This document shows positions 53,595-62,281 of a stretch of DNA of 64,000 nucleotides, in pieces (the stretch's first letter is position 1; each line of letters opens with the position of its first letter). The notes under the pieces were generated by a model. The model did no database searches, was not told where the DNA came from, and saw only the letters and a list, made by a program, of their open reading frames with translations. This stretch comes from Alteromonas sp. C1M14 (GTDB lineage Bacteria; Pseudomonadota; Gammaproteobacteria; Enterobacterales; Alteromonadaceae). The position numbers were made by a program, and so were the translations under genes. The stretch spans positions 558,001 to 622,000 of the forward strand of contig NZ_JAHKQF010000015.1 in assembly GCF_018860965.1 (NCBI RefSeq), in the 5' to 3' direction.

Positions 53595-54773
53595 ATAATT
53601 AGCCTCAACGCCCAAACCGAAGGCTTCGGCGCTAAGCACGCCATGGGGGTGTAAAATACTGACCCTTTTGCACGCATTTTCGAGCTCCCTGACATTGCCA
53701 GGCCATGCATGTTGAGTAATGGCTTGCCGTGCTCTTAAGCTTAATTCTCGGTTCGGCAAGAAATGCTTAGCGAGTAACAAGGCGTCATCTCCACGCTGAG
53801 ATAACGGCGGTACATTTATTTCAATGACATTTAATCTGTAGAATAAATCTTCGCGAAATTCACCTTTCGCGATAGCGTCACTCAAGTTCGCGTTGGTTGC
53901 TGATATAATGCGAACAGTAGTATGTTGGGTTTTTACTGAACCCAGTTTTTCGAACTCACCGGTTTGTAATACTCGAAGTAACTTTACCTGACCAGACAAA
54001 GGCAAGTTGCCAATTTCATCTAAGAAGAGGGTGCCGCCGTTAGCCGCTTCAAATCGTCCAATACGACTTTTAGTGGCACTGGTAAAAGCACCAACTTCTG
54101 CACCAAATAATTCTGCTTCAATTAATTCTTGTGGCAATGCCCCTGCATTTACTTTGACAAAGGGAGCCTGATTTAAAGGCGACTGACTTTGAATAAGTGC
54201 TGCGATTATCTCTTTGCCACTGCCGTTAGGTCCGCTGATAAACACAGGTACGTCAGACTTCGCTACTTGTAGTGCCATATCAACAACACGCTGCATAGCC
54301 CCATTTTCATATACCAACCCCACACTTTGGGCGGCCTGCTTGGCGTTATCAAAGATCCCATATTGTTGCTGCAGCACTTTGTTTTGCACATTGGCCTTGC
54401 CTAATGCAATCAAATTATTAATAGTTGTAATGAGCTTGTCGTCATCCCACGGTTTAGGGATATAATCAGCAGCACCGGCCTTAACCAGTTCCACTGCTTG
54501 CTCAAGTTCAGTCCAAGCGGTAATTAAAACAATGGGTAATAAAGGGTTAAGCGCGCGAAATGCGGAGAACAAATCACGCCCCTCATCCCCTGAGGTCGTA
54601 TCGGCGCTAAAATTCATATCTTGGATAACAAGGGAAATCGACTGATAATTAACAATTTGCAGCGCTTCTTTAGGGCTGGTCGCAGTCACAATTTGATATC
54701 CGTGGATCTCCAGTAGTAGCGACAAAGCTTCTAATACGGCAACATTGTCATCTACTATTAAAATCTTCATCAT
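53565..54773 (-). CDS. sigma-54 response regulator, frameshifted before its HTH
   Basis: A 402-residue NtrC-family regulator with receiver (VDDN; phospho-Asp52 in VIQDMNF; Lys in PKPWDDD) and AAA+ domain (Walker A GPNGSGKE near 181-187, Walker B LFLDEIGN, and the arginine-finger region). The sigma-54 contact loop reads GAFTSA, with Ser232 in place of the near-invariant second Gly. The frame stops at 53565 after a short non-family tail (NLREVFL), and the expected Fis HTH follows in another frame. As written, the protein could not bind DNA normally. It lies 98 bases after the exporter genes it probably controls. A sequencing error remains possible. Confidence 0.88.
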   Translation of the reverse strand: MMKILIVDDNVAVLEALSLLLEIHGYQIVTATSPKEALQIVNYQSISLVIQDMNFSADTTSGDEGRDLFSAFRALNPLLPIVLITAWTELEQAVELVKAGAADYIPKPWDDDKLITTINNLIALGKANVQNKVLQQQYGIFDNAKQAAQSVGLVYENGAMQRVVDMALQVAKSDVPVFISGPNGSGKEIIAALIQSQSPLNQAPFVKVNAGALPQELIEAELFGAEVGAFTSATKSRIGRFEAANGGTLFLDEIGNLPLSGQVKLLRVLQTGEFEKLGSVKTQHTTVRIISATNANLSDAIAKGEFREDLFYRLNVIEINVPPLSQRGDDALLLAKHFLPNRELSLRARQAITQHAWPGNVRELENACKRVSILHPHGVLSAEAFGLGVEANYALNLREVFL

Positions 54774-54871
54774 TGAAATGCTTATCCGTTAAGTGTTAAT
54801 GATTATTTTTTAAGGCGCGTGACATAAACCGTTATAAGTTGTTTCCCCGAATGAGCAAACAGCCTGATTTA

Positions 54872-56080
54872 TTAAATACTGCGCGTGGCTATACTAGGTG
54901 AAATACTTGCCGCGCGCCTAGCCGGTACCACCACCGCTAACAGGCTCATGACAAAGATGAAAAAAGCGGTAAAAATTACATAATTGAGTGTTAACGCATC
55001 AATAGAGTAAGCCTGCATAAGTGCTTTACCTAGAAATACAGCGCCAAAACTACCGATGACCAAGCCTACCGCACATACGAGAGCATTTTCTACTAGGAAA
55101 TAGCGCACAATAGCCGATTTTCTTGCGCCAAGGGCACGACGGGTACCAATTTGCTTAGTTCGTTTACTGATATTAAATTGAGTCAGACCCAAAATGCCAA
55201 GTGCGGTCACCAATATCAATACAACAACCAATACAATGAGCATTCGCATCATTAATACGTCAGATGAATCATAGGCATCCTTACTTTCATCAAGTCCCTC
55301 AACATTAATAATTACCCGCTTGTTATAAGCCTGAAGCATTTTTTCTTCAATGATATTCATCACGTTGGCACGTTCACTTGCCTCTGTTCTTACTAGAAAG
55401 TGCTGATAATTTTGCGCATGAATAAATGGGATGATACCGGTTGTACCGCTGTCATCCGCTCTTGGCCATGCACTTTCCATGACATCAACTATGCCAATTA
55501 TTTCTAGTGCTCTGCCCTCAACATAAATAAACTCACCCAGTGCCGCCCCCTTATCAAACATGCTTTGTGCGAGTGCCTTAGACACAATAATGGTAGTTGG
55601 GCCGTTATCCTGAAAATTATTGCTGAATATGACTTCCTCTGGTCTGAAATTTCTTCCTTCAATGAGCTTAACGCCGAAGGTCTCAAGGGCATTTTCATCA
55701 CCGTAAAAATAGGCTAGATGACCTTCTTTTGACGTTTCCGGAAGAGGTTTAAGTCTTACTGAGGCAGAAGATCCGCCGCCAGATAAAGGAATGGCTTGTG
55801 ACAATGTGGAATTAACTACACCCGGTATGTTTCTTATCATGGTTTCATCGAGTTCGGCTTGCTGATCCAAGTCGATGTCTTTACCAAAAGTCATCACTAC
55901 AAAGCTAAAAATTTCTTGCTGAGGATAGCCTGTATCTTCACGCAGATAAGAGAGGTTCTGACTAATCATAAAAATCGCATTACTGACAATGGCCGTAGTT
56001 AATGCAACCTGAAGCAATAAGAGTATAGCCCCAACTTTTGAGCGACGTAATGCGCTAAGTATAGGTTTAATATCAAGCAT
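54872..56080 (-). CDS. MacB/FtsX-type ABC permease (second)
   Basis: A 402-residue inner-membrane permease with the MacB layout: one N-terminal helix (about 18-40), a periplasmic MacB core domain (about 45-270) and three C-terminal helices (about 280-395, with FNISKRTKQIGTRRALGARKSAIVRYFL before the second). RTKQIGTRRALGA is the conserved coupling segment of FtsX domains. AGGAG precedes the ATG. It has no fused ATPase and depends on the separate ATPase two genes upstream. It is less than typical MacB length only because the ATPase is split off. Confidence 0.9.
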   Translation of the reverse strand: MLDIKPILSALRRSKVGAILLLLQVALTTAIVSNAIFMISQNLSYLREDTGYPQQEIFSFVVMTFGKDIDLDQQAELDETMIRNIPGVVNSTLSQAIPLSGGGSSASVRLKPLPETSKEGHLAYFYGDENALETFGVKLIEGRNFRPEEVIFSNNFQDNGPTTIIVSKALAQSMFDKGAALGEFIYVEGRALEIIGIVDVMESAWPRADDSGTTGIIPFIHAQNYQHFLVRTEASERANVMNIIEEKMLQAYNKRVIINVEGLDESKDAYDSSDVLMMRMLIVLVVVLILVTALGILGLTQFNISKRTKQIGTRRALGARKSAIVRYFLVENALVCAVGLVIGSFGAVFLGKALMQAYSIDALTLNYVIFTAFFIFVMSLLAVVVPARRAASISPSIATRSI

Positions 56081-56091
56081 ATAATGTGCTC

Positions 56092-57405
56092 CTATTGGCT
56101 TTTAAGATAGATGGCGGGCTGTGTTTTACACACTAGCCACGCAGGGTACAAACTGGCGATAAAGCTGGCCAATAGGGAAATAATCGGCGCTGCAAGTAGC
56201 ATTAACCAATCCATGGTAGCCAGTGCATCGTAATTAGGATTAGTCGCACGAACGCCCCATAACCCTATTTGGGCAACAAAAATACCCAAGAGTCCGCCAG
56301 CCAATCCAATTACCGACACTTCCACAATATGCTGTAAAAAAATGTTCCGCTTGCTGGCGCCCAGCGCGCGCCTGACACCAACCTCTGGGGCGCGTTTTAA
56401 GAATTTAGCCAGTAACAAGCCCAAAATATTTGCCACACATACCATCAAAAACATAAAACTAAGTGCAACTAAAATTCGGTTGTCTTCTGATACCACCTTG
56501 TTATACACCATCCACTCATTGACATTGCGTAAGCCATATTCCAGTTTCTTCCGCGAAAAGCGCCCCCGTGCTTTCTGATCTTCCATATAAGCCATTAAAA
56601 ATCGGCCGTAGGCCTCTTTAGCCATGTCAGTATCGAGTTGTACCCAAAACTGAATCCAAACTTTCTCGGAGATCAGTAAGTCTTGATAATTACGCATTGG
56701 CTCTTGCTTCCAACTATTCATATTTCCCCACGTACCAGTTTCTTCTAGGGGTGCAATAGTAAAAGGAATGTACAGCTGTTCCGGTGAAACAAAAGCGCCG
56801 TTGTTTAGATCGTAGTATTTGACGGGTTGCTCCCAGTCTTCAGTGACGCCCACAATACGATAGCCCTTATTGTCTAAATAAATTTCTTTACCCACTGAAT
56901 TTTCACCACCGAAGAAACGCTCATTAATTTCTTTTGAAATAACCACCACGTAAGGTTTGTTTTCTTGATCATCTCGTGTCCAAGGAGCGCCAAATATGAA
57001 AGGGCGATCAAAAATCTCGAAGAACGCATTTGTAACAAAGCGAGCAGGTTCCATACGCGGCTTGATATCCGGCGAGTTGAGATGAACCGAGAACCCGCTT
57101 CTAAAGCTAGGGCTACTTAATACACCCGTATCCGCGTTATATAGGTTCATGGCATCTTGGTAGGTAAGTTGATAAGGCAGATTATCTTCTGAATACCAGT
57201 CGTTTCCCTCGTCCATAACTTGTAATTGTGGATAGTAAATTTGGCTACTTTTGTGAGGAATCGGATCCATTGACATCATGTGATACACAGACAAGCTCGT
57301 CATCGTAATGCCGATTCCAATTGCGATGGCGAACACCATTAGAAAGCTAATCACAGGCGTATTTTTTATACTTCGCCAACTTAAATCGATATAGTGAAGT
57401 AACAT
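56092..57405 (-). CDS. MacB/FtsX-type ABC permease (first)
   Basis: A 437-residue permease, with an N-terminal helix (about 18-40), a large periplasmic domain (about 45-300) and C-terminal helices (about 310-430). LKRAPEVGVRRALGASKRNIFLQHIVEVSVIG is the FtsX coupling segment. It begins one base after the ATPase stop and ends 11 bases before the second permease. The two permeases differ clearly, so the exporter is likely a heterodimer rather than the MacB homodimer. Confidence 0.9.
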   Translation of the reverse strand: MLLHYIDLSWRSIKNTPVISFLMVFAIAIGIGITMTSLSVYHMMSMDPIPHKSSQIYYPQLQVMDEGNDWYSEDNLPYQLTYQDAMNLYNADTGVLSSPSFRSGFSVHLNSPDIKPRMEPARFVTNAFFEIFDRPFIFGAPWTRDDQENKPYVVVISKEINERFFGGENSVGKEIYLDNKGYRIVGVTEDWEQPVKYYDLNNGAFVSPEQLYIPFTIAPLEETGTWGNMNSWKQEPMRNYQDLLISEKVWIQFWVQLDTDMAKEAYGRFLMAYMEDQKARGRFSRKKLEYGLRNVNEWMVYNKVVSEDNRILVALSFMFLMVCVANILGLLLAKFLKRAPEVGVRRALGASKRNIFLQHIVEVSVIGLAGGLLGIFVAQIGLWGVRATNPNYDALATMDWLMLLAAPIISLLASFIASLYPAWLVCKTQPAIYLKSQ

Positions 57406-57406
57406 G

Positions 57407-58144
57407 TTATAGCCCTACCTCACTTGGACGTTCCACCACGCACGACGAATCAATTTCTGGTTGACCTTGATATAAAGTAAGATCGGCTAGTTGGCCATCC
57501 ACAACCTGTATATTGCGCGGAACACGACGCGCCAAATCAGGATCATGGGTTACCATCACGATGGTGGAGCCATTGCGATTGATTTCCTCGAGTAATTCCA
57601 TCACTTGTCTTGCCATTAAGCTGTCTAAATTACCCGTTGGCTCGTCAGCTAATAAAAAACGAGGTTTTCCCACCAGCGCACGCGCTATCGCGACCCTTTG
57701 TTGCTGACCTCCAGAGAGTTGCTGCGGCAGATGCTTAGCACGGCTTGCCAACCCCACCTGTTCAAGACAGGCTTCAACGCTACGTTTACGTTCTTTTGAC
57801 GATACACCACGGTAGCGCAGAGGCACTTCGACATTTTCAAAAATATTCAAATCAGGAATCAGGTTAAAGCCTTGAAATATAAAACCAATTTTCTGATTAC
57901 GTAGGTCAGCACGTTGGTTATCAGACAGCTCACCGACATCAATACCATCCAGTGTATATTGGCCGGATGTAAAAGTTTCGAGTAACCCTGCCATATTTAA
58001 AAACGTGGTTTTGCCAGAGCCGGAAGGCCCGGTAACAGCAATAAATTCACCTTCGTTTACTTCTAACGAAAAGTCTCTCAATGCGTATGTTTGAACACTG
58101 TCCGTTTGATAGACTTTATTTATGTCATGCATTTTCAGCATCAT
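57407..58144 (-). CDS. LolD/MacB-type ABC transporter ATPase
   Basis: A 245-residue ATPase with Walker A GPSGSGKTTF, the Q loop at FIFQGFNLIP, signature LSGGQQQRVAIARAL, Walker B FLLADEPTGNLD and the switch His in VMVTHD. This matches the MacB/LolD/FtsE branch that drives mechanotransmission rather than classic transport. The first ATG follows AAAAGGA. It sits between the adaptor and the permeases with very small gaps. Confidence 0.95.
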   Translation of the reverse strand: MMLKMHDINKVYQTDSVQTYALRDFSLEVNEGEFIAVTGPSGSGKTTFLNMAGLLETFTSGQYTLDGIDVGELSDNQRADLRNQKIGFIFQGFNLIPDLNIFENVEVPLRYRGVSSKERKRSVEACLEQVGLASRAKHLPQQLSGGQQQRVAIARALVGKPRFLLADEPTGNLDSLMARQVMELLEEINRNGSTIVMVTHDPDLARRVPRNIQVVDGQLADLTLYQGQPEIDSSCVVERPSEVGL

Positions 58145-58157
58145 GTCATTCCTTTTC

Positions 58158-59411
58158 TTATCGTAGTAGCACCGAAGGCGCTTGTTTGAATTTGTCGTAA
58201 GTTGATGTCACAATTTGGTCGCCTTCTTGAAGCCCATCCAATATCTCTACTTCGCGCATGCTAGTAGCACCAATTTGAATAGCGACTTTTTCGGCCCTAT
58301 TTCCACGAACAAGGTAAGCGGTATCCCCTCCCGATTGTAAAAAACTGCCCCGCGCCACCTTTAGGACATTTGTTTTACTTTCCAATAAGATACGCGCTGA
58401 CACTTGTTGGTTTTGGCGAATAGACTGCATGCTGTTTTCAGGAAAGCGTACACGAGCGATAACTTGGCGATTGACTACCTCTGGAGAGATAGACACAAGT
58501 TTTCCCAGTACCGTTTGCCCGCCCATGGTTAACTCAACGTCCATTCCAACCCCTAGATCGCTAGCATAGCTTTCTGCCACACTTAGTTGTGCTTCATAGG
58601 CGGATAAGTCCACTAACGTCATTAATAGCTCATTCTTTTTCACCAATGCATTGGGCTGAATAAGTACATTTCCCACGATCCCAGACACACTGGCTTTTAT
58701 GCTTAAGTTGGCCAATTGTCGTTCTAATTCTTGAACAATCAGTTCTTGCCTGGCCACTTTTTCTGCACTGGTTTTTAGCTCAAAAGCTAAGGTATCTGTA
58801 GCAAGTGCTATCTCGCCCATGGCATGTTTGTGAATGACTTTTGCTCTTACAAGGTCGTCTTGTGCTTTCTCAAAGTCAATTTGGCTAATGAGGTGACTTG
58901 CAATGGATAGTGTAGCCCGCTTGTCTTCACGAATGGCCGCATCGAGATCCACCTTCGCTAAGTCTGCTTGCTTGTTTAGTAACAGGGTTTGGCGTCTTAC
59001 ATCCAATTTTTCTCTGGCGTGATCGCTTTGCAAACTGGCTAATACCAGCTGCTCTTGTTTCAAAGTACTTTGCAGTTCTGGCGAGTCCACGATAACAATG
59101 GTATCCCCTGCGTTGATGAAATCACCAGGCATCACTTTTAGCAACACATACCCTTGCTGTGGACTGTACACTTGAGGGGCATTCGCCGCGATAATTTTTC
59201 CCGTGGTAATGATGTCCCGTACGAGATTGCCTTTTGAAACCGTATTTACCTTTAAAGCACTTCTTTCCACGGATAGTTCAGTAGAAGGCGCGGCCAATGA
59301 CAGATACCCGATTAGCGCAAGAATAACTGCGCCAGTAGTTAACAAAATGCCTCTCTTTTTCGCGGTTTTAGGTGACACCGCTATATCTTGGTTGCGCGTA
59401 TCTTGGATCAT
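58158..59411 (-). CDS. HlyD/MacA-type periplasmic adaptor
   Basis: A 417-residue membrane-fusion protein: one N-terminal helix (about 21-42), a lipoyl half-motif (APQVYSPQQGYVLLKVMPGDFINAGDTIVIVD), a long coiled-coil hairpin (about 105-210), the second lipoyl half (IKASVSGIVGNVLIQPNALV), beta-barrel and membrane-proximal domains. It links the inner-membrane permeases to an outer-membrane channel of TolC type, which is not encoded here. First gene of the exporter operon. Its control region probably includes the dyads at 59662-59707. Confidence 0.92.
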   Translation of the reverse strand: MIQDTRNQDIAVSPKTAKKRGILLTTGAVILALIGYLSLAAPSTELSVERSALKVNTVSKGNLVRDIITTGKIIAANAPQVYSPQQGYVLLKVMPGDFINAGDTIVIVDSPELQSTLKQEQLVLASLQSDHAREKLDVRRQTLLLNKQADLAKVDLDAAIREDKRATLSIASHLISQIDFEKAQDDLVRAKVIHKHAMGEIALATDTLAFELKTSAEKVARQELIVQELERQLANLSIKASVSGIVGNVLIQPNALVKKNELLMTLVDLSAYEAQLSVAESYASDLGVGMDVELTMGGQTVLGKLVSISPEVVNRQVIARVRFPENSMQSIRQNQQVSARILLESKTNVLKVARGSFLQSGGDTAYLVRGNRAEKVAIQIGATSMREVEILDGLQEGDQIVTSTYDKFKQAPSVLLR

Positions 59412-59661
59412 CCTGTTACTCTGCTTACTGTTGTTTCCAGGTTGGCTACTAGCACGCCGAAAACGAGTACTAACAAAGGAAGGGTGATATAACTAAGGAA
59501 CATCATTTGGGTATTTACTCCTCTTTGAGTGACGCGAAAAAAATGAGTTAGCCGAAAGTTAGAACTAGGACAAATAAGCTATACATCTGGAGCAATACCA
59601 TTATCATGCCAAGTTTATCATGTTGATTTAATTGCATTTTATTAGAATGAATTTAAAGAAT

Positions 59662-59678
59662 GTGTCCGCTGCGGACAC
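59662..59678. promoter_or_regulatory. perfect dyad, candidate enhancer site 1
   Basis: GTGTCCG-CTG-CGGACAC, 7-bp arms around a 3-base centre. Its symmetry and distance from the adaptor gene fit an upstream activator site for an NtrC-family regulator such as the one in this operon. Confidence 0.6.
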
Positions 59679-59685
59679 TTATGAC

Positions 59686-59707
59686 TGTCCGGTTCGAAAA
59701 GCGGACA
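59686..59707. promoter_or_regulatory. spaced dyad, candidate enhancer site 2
   Basis: TGTCCG and CGGACA arms identical to site 1 but separated by 10 bases that include TTCGAA. Its centre is about 27 bases from that of site 1. Confidence 0.5.
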
Positions 59708-60000
59708 TTGACTCAATAGAAAAAAGATAACCCGCTGTGTAAAGGGTGATAAGGTTGAAGTGGTATCCAGTTTAACGCCGGTTTCTGCCAATGCGATGAC
59801 ATCGCTGTACCGATGAGACAAGGCAGCAGAGACACTCGTACTACTGAAAAGCATCCCCATCTCGGAAGGAAGTTGAAAGCTATTGCGTTCCTGAGTATTT
59901 TCCTATCAGAGCAATTAACTCTTTCAATTTTCCCGTCCCACGTGATCTCGTTACAATTTGACCATGTAGTCAATAATTAAGTGGTTAAAAGAGGTTTTTC

Positions 60001-61083
60001 ATGTTGTCTGAGCAGTCCAAGGCTGAAACATCTATTCGCGCTAAGTTACCCAGCACGCAAAACGGAAAAGTGGCGCTGGTAGCCGAAGGTGGCGGACAAC
60101 GAGGCATATTTACCGCCGGTGTATTAGATTTTTGGCTTGAGCAACACTACGATCCATTCGATTTACTCATTGGCACTTCTGCGGGTTCGCAAAATTTAAC
60201 CAGCTATGTGGCGCGACAAAAAGGTTATGCGAAGCGCCTTATTCGGGGTTTAACCCGGCACAAACGTTTTTTTCAAATGGGTCGGGGCTTAGTGGGTAAA
60301 CACATTGTTGATCTGGATTGGTATTTTGACAAAACCCAAGAGGCCAACCGTCTGCTTGATCTCGAGGTAGCCAAACAAAATGTCAGTGACAGAGAAATAC
60401 TTTTCACTGCCACTAACGCCCGTGATAGAAAGGCCTATTATTTAAACCCCATGCAAAGTAAACACAACTGGGTCGATCTCATCAAAGCCTCTAGCGCCCT
60501 GCCATTGCTGTATAAGCAAGGGGTAAAATTAACTACAAAGGTGGCGGCACAACAGGCTGCCAATACAGACTTTTATTTAGACGGCGGTTTAGCGGCCCCG
60601 TTACCGGTGACAGAAGCTTACCGACGTGGCGCCACAAAAATCGTGGTCATTCGCACCGTCGATAAGGGCTTTCAAGCACAATCCCCTTGGTTACAAAAAA
60701 TCAGTGCTGTTATGTGCTCTACCGGTCACTGTCCAAAAACCATCGATTATCTACTACAGCACGAACAGGCGTACCAAAAAGAACTCGCCTTTATTGACAA
60801 CCCACCAGAAGGGGTGGAAATCGTGCAGATTTTCGCTGCAGACAAGTTACAAAGTAAGCTACTAGGCAGCAGTGATGATCAGCTGCGAACCGATTACAAA
60901 TTGGGCCGACAGGCAGGAATAGCCTTTTTAACCAACGAAGGGAGCGCGCAAATCAATCCCCTTAAAGATAGGCACCTCCATCAGCCCTTTAAACCTGCAC
61001 AGTGTGAAAATGCCTTTCCACTGCCACGGTTTAGCACAGGTAGCGCGATGGGAGTTGATGAAAATAGTCGATTGTCGGCCTAG
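60001..61083 (+). CDS. patatin-like phospholipase
   Basis: A 360-residue lipid acyl hydrolase with a Ser-Asp dyad. The oxyanion loop is AEGGGQRGIFTAGVL (about residues 29-43), the nucleophile elbow is LIGTSAGSQN and the catalytic Asp lies in YLDGGLAAPLPV. It resembles YjjU-type bacterial patatins. There is no signal peptide, so it is cytoplasmic or peripheral to the inner membrane. The tail past about residue 310 is unconserved-looking. It is divergent from the exporter operon. Confidence 0.92.
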   Translation: MLSEQSKAETSIRAKLPSTQNGKVALVAEGGGQRGIFTAGVLDFWLEQHYDPFDLLIGTSAGSQNLTSYVARQKGYAKRLIRGLTRHKRFFQMGRGLVGKHIVDLDWYFDKTQEANRLLDLEVAKQNVSDREILFTATNARDRKAYYLNPMQSKHNWVDLIKASSALPLLYKQGVKLTTKVAAQQAANTDFYLDGGLAAPLPVTEAYRRGATKIVVIRTVDKGFQAQSPWLQKISAVMCSTGHCPKTIDYLLQHEQAYQKELAFIDNPPEGVEIVQIFAADKLQSKLLGSSDDQLRTDYKLGRQAGIAFLTNEGSAQINPLKDRHLHQPFKPAQCENAFPLPRFSTGSAMGVDENSRLSA

Positions 61084-61305
61084 CCGCGAGTAACAGCATC
61101 CCCCTAGTGCACCGCAGCGTGTTCGCAGTAAAGTGATAGGCTGGCAGTGAGGTTATACAAGGTAAGGCATGTCTTCTGTCTTCACACATGGATAATGATG
61201 CCCACCGTCATACCAATGCAATATAAACACGCTAGCATTGCGCCATAAACGATGACGATTGCGTTCACTGCCAACAGACAGCCAAGCGGGTTAATCTAGT
61301 TATCC

Positions 61306-62094
61306 ATGAAAAAGCTAAAACGCTATCAGTACGAGCGATATGCCATTCTTTGCCAACTTGCCTACCCTGATGCTGCAGAGCACTACCACCAAATACTAGA
61401 CCCCTTCTATGAACGCCAATTGGTGGATAAGTATGGGCGTTTGAGCGTGAGATTACTGTGGACGGACAAGAAAAAAGAAGTCATCGTGGTTTTCAGAGGC
61501 TCTCTAGGCGTTAGAGACTGGTTGGCAAACTTAGTCTTTCTTCCTGCCAAAATTGAACAGGTAAACAGGACTTTTTATGTTCATTGGGGGTTTAGTCGGC
61601 TACTTAGTCAACCCATGTATTCGAGCACAAAAAACGTCGAACAAGCACTGCCATTACGAGAGTTATTAGTAAAAGTTATCGCCCCCCTACGCCAACAAGG
61701 TAAACGCTTTACCTTCATTGGCCATTCCTCCGGTGGCGCCGTAGCCGTATTGATGGCAGATTATTTTGAAAGAAAATACCCTAAGGCGGTTAAACGGGTC
61801 GTCACTTTTGGTCAACCTGCAGTTGGCAGTCGTTCCTGGTACAAAAACTACTTGCTGCACCGTAAAACTTACCGTATTTGTTGCGATTTAGACATCATCA
61901 CCTTTATGCCGCCCTTTCCCTTTTATTTTTGGCATGTGGGGAAAATGCTTTGGTTACACGATGATAAAATCTACGAAAACACTCCCACATACGAGCGTTT
62001 TTTTCGGTCCTTACGCAGCTGGCTACTACGGCCAATTACCTACCATTACATGCGCAAATACATCAGAAATAAAACCTTGTTTGATGAACACTAA
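61306..62094 (+). CDS. class 3 lipase-family protein
   Basis: A 262-residue alpha/beta hydrolase of the lipase 3 type. The nucleophile Ser is in FIGHSSGGAVAVLMA, the likely catalytic Asp in CDLDIITFMPP and the His in FYFWHVGKMLW. VVFRGSLGVRDWLANL is the typical lid-side segment (FRGT-like). There is no signal peptide. It follows the patatin gene by 222 bases with the same orientation, so the two lipid hydrolases may belong together, though the gap is large for an operon. Confidence 0.88.
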   Translation: MKKLKRYQYERYAILCQLAYPDAAEHYHQILDPFYERQLVDKYGRLSVRLLWTDKKKEVIVVFRGSLGVRDWLANLVFLPAKIEQVNRTFYVHWGFSRLLSQPMYSSTKNVEQALPLRELLVKVIAPLRQQGKRFTFIGHSSGGAVAVLMADYFERKYPKAVKRVVTFGQPAVGSRSWYKNYLLHRKTYRICCDLDIITFMPPFPFYFWHVGKMLWLHDDKIYENTPTYERFFRSLRSWLLRPITYHYMRKYIRNKTLFDEH

Positions 62095-62281
62095 CCTCTG
62101 ACTAAAACACAGTGGTTATTTCATCGCTTACACTTGTAAACACCGCGCTTTTAATGGGTATGAACTTAGCCTTTACAGCATCTGATTTATACGAAAATAT
62201 GCGTTAACAACTTCCGAGGTCCCCTCATAGCCAGATGGTGCCCCGGAGTTAAGAACACTTCGCGATGTGCTACAAGCGAAA

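Larger units (their letters stand above)
59412..60000. other. divergent regulatory region, exporter operon / patatin gene
   Basis: 589 bases between divergent genes. Two TGTCCG/CGGACA dyads lie at 59662-59678 and 59686-59707, about 250-300 bases upstream of the adaptor gene. A minus-strand TGGCA and TTGC pair near 59600 resembles sigma-54 elements but has the wrong spacing. Two minus-strand open frames (59642-59860 and 59713-59973) overlap each other and lack ribosome sites. The patatin ribosome site (AAAGAGGT) is near 59986-59993. Confidence 0.65.

Noticed and set aside
59590..59625. Sigma-54 promoter for the exporter operon on the minus strand
   Set aside because: TGGCA and TTGC are present but 11 bases apart instead of 6, so the -24/-12 spacing is wrong by about half a helical turn.
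59642..59973. Two overlapping minus-strand open frames in the exporter/patatin gap
   Set aside because: No ribosome sites, they overlap each other and the dyads, and the products look unlike proteins.
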